NCBI GenBank assembly: GCA_910591455.2
Contig: OU342808.1
Span: forward strand, 16,552,121-16,616,120
DNA: 64,000 bases
Source: Pholis gunnellus
Lineage: Eukaryota; Chordata; Actinopteri; Perciformes; Pholidae
Direction: 5' to 3'
Shown: piece by piece, positions 63,890 to 64,000 of the stretch
Numbering within the stretch: position 1 is the first letter of the stretch
How the letters are laid out: each line of letters starts with the position of its first letter
Notes under the pieces: generated by a model
Told to the model about the DNA's origin: nothing
What the model saw: the letters and a program-made list of their open reading frames with translations, nothing else
Database searches by the model: none
Program-made: the position numbers and the translations under genes

Positions 63890-64000
63890 TGCATCTTTAA
63901 AGGAATAGTGACATTGTGGGAAACATGCACATTTTCTTCGTCACCGAGATTTCGATGAGAATACCATTTTCATATCTGTTCAATATTAATCTGGTGCCAG
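63890..64000. repeat. Start of another dispersed repeat, cut by window edge
   Basis: AAAGGAATAGTGACATTGTGG, then TCACCGAGATTTCGATGAGA and CATATCTGTTCAATATTAA, resembles the 5' part of a very common fish repeat. The copy continues beyond the window. Confidence 0.6.

Larger units (their letters stand above)
60219..64000 (-). other. adra1a: adra1a intron (incomplete), repeat-rich
   Basis: This is the single large intron upstream of the last exon; its far end is outside the window. No open frame codes receptor helices here. It is filled in large part by dispersed repeats (listed separately) and a short CTAT repeat at 61210-61228. Confidence 0.7.

Noticed and set aside
1..64000. tRNA, rRNA, CRISPR or virus-derived coding sequence
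   Set aside because: Scanned by eye on both strands; no cloverleaf boxes, spaced direct repeats, or gag/pol-like frames were found. Small non-coding RNAs could still be missed without a covariance-model search.

Overview
The window is nuclear DNA of a ray-finned fish, most likely a spiny-rayed (percomorph) teleost. The evidence is vertebrate multi-exon genes with GT-AG introns of 0.1-2 kb, AT-rich non-coding DNA, long GT microsatellites, and several dispersed repeats I recognise from percomorph genomes. I assembled every coding gene by joining exons at visible splice sites. Reading phases agree at every join, and the products were compared with vertebrate families from memory. No database search was run.

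Layout, left to right: pla2g3-like secreted group III phospholipase A2 (minus strand, about 515-2888); rph3a, rabphilin-3A (minus, coding 5756-12569, with possible non-coding 5' exons up to about 21.5 kb); vps33a (plus, 22846-27473); a two-exon gene for an unrecognised 68-residue single-pass membrane protein (plus, about 28.8-29.9 kb); ppp2r2a, the PP2A B55-alpha subunit (plus, 32215-38252); bnip3l/NIX (plus, 42754-45352); dpysl2/CRMP2 (plus, 48545-54587); and the last coding exon of adra1a (minus, 59662-60218), whose upstream exon lies beyond the right edge.

The block ppp2r2a-bnip3l-dpysl2-adra1a keeps the order and strands of human 8p21. It abuts vps33a and rph3a, which are on human 12q24, and a PLA2G3 homologue, which is on human 22q12. 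The genes do not form one pathway. They cover vesicle tethering and exocytosis (vps33a, rph3a), signalling (ppp2r2a, adra1a), mitophagy (bnip3l), cytoskeleton (dpysl2) and secreted lipid hydrolysis (pla2g3).

The most notable observations are: a pure CAG tract coding 15 glutamines in the Dpysl2 tail, next to the Cdk5/GSK3 phosphorylation cluster; a 12-nt in-frame microexon and a GC-AG intron in rph3a; the unrecognised small membrane protein; a CLEAR-like E-box at vps33a; two diverged copies of one short inverted-repeat element; and a promoter-like motif cluster inside bnip3l intron 1. I saw no CRISPR array, rRNA, tRNA or prokaryotic-type system.
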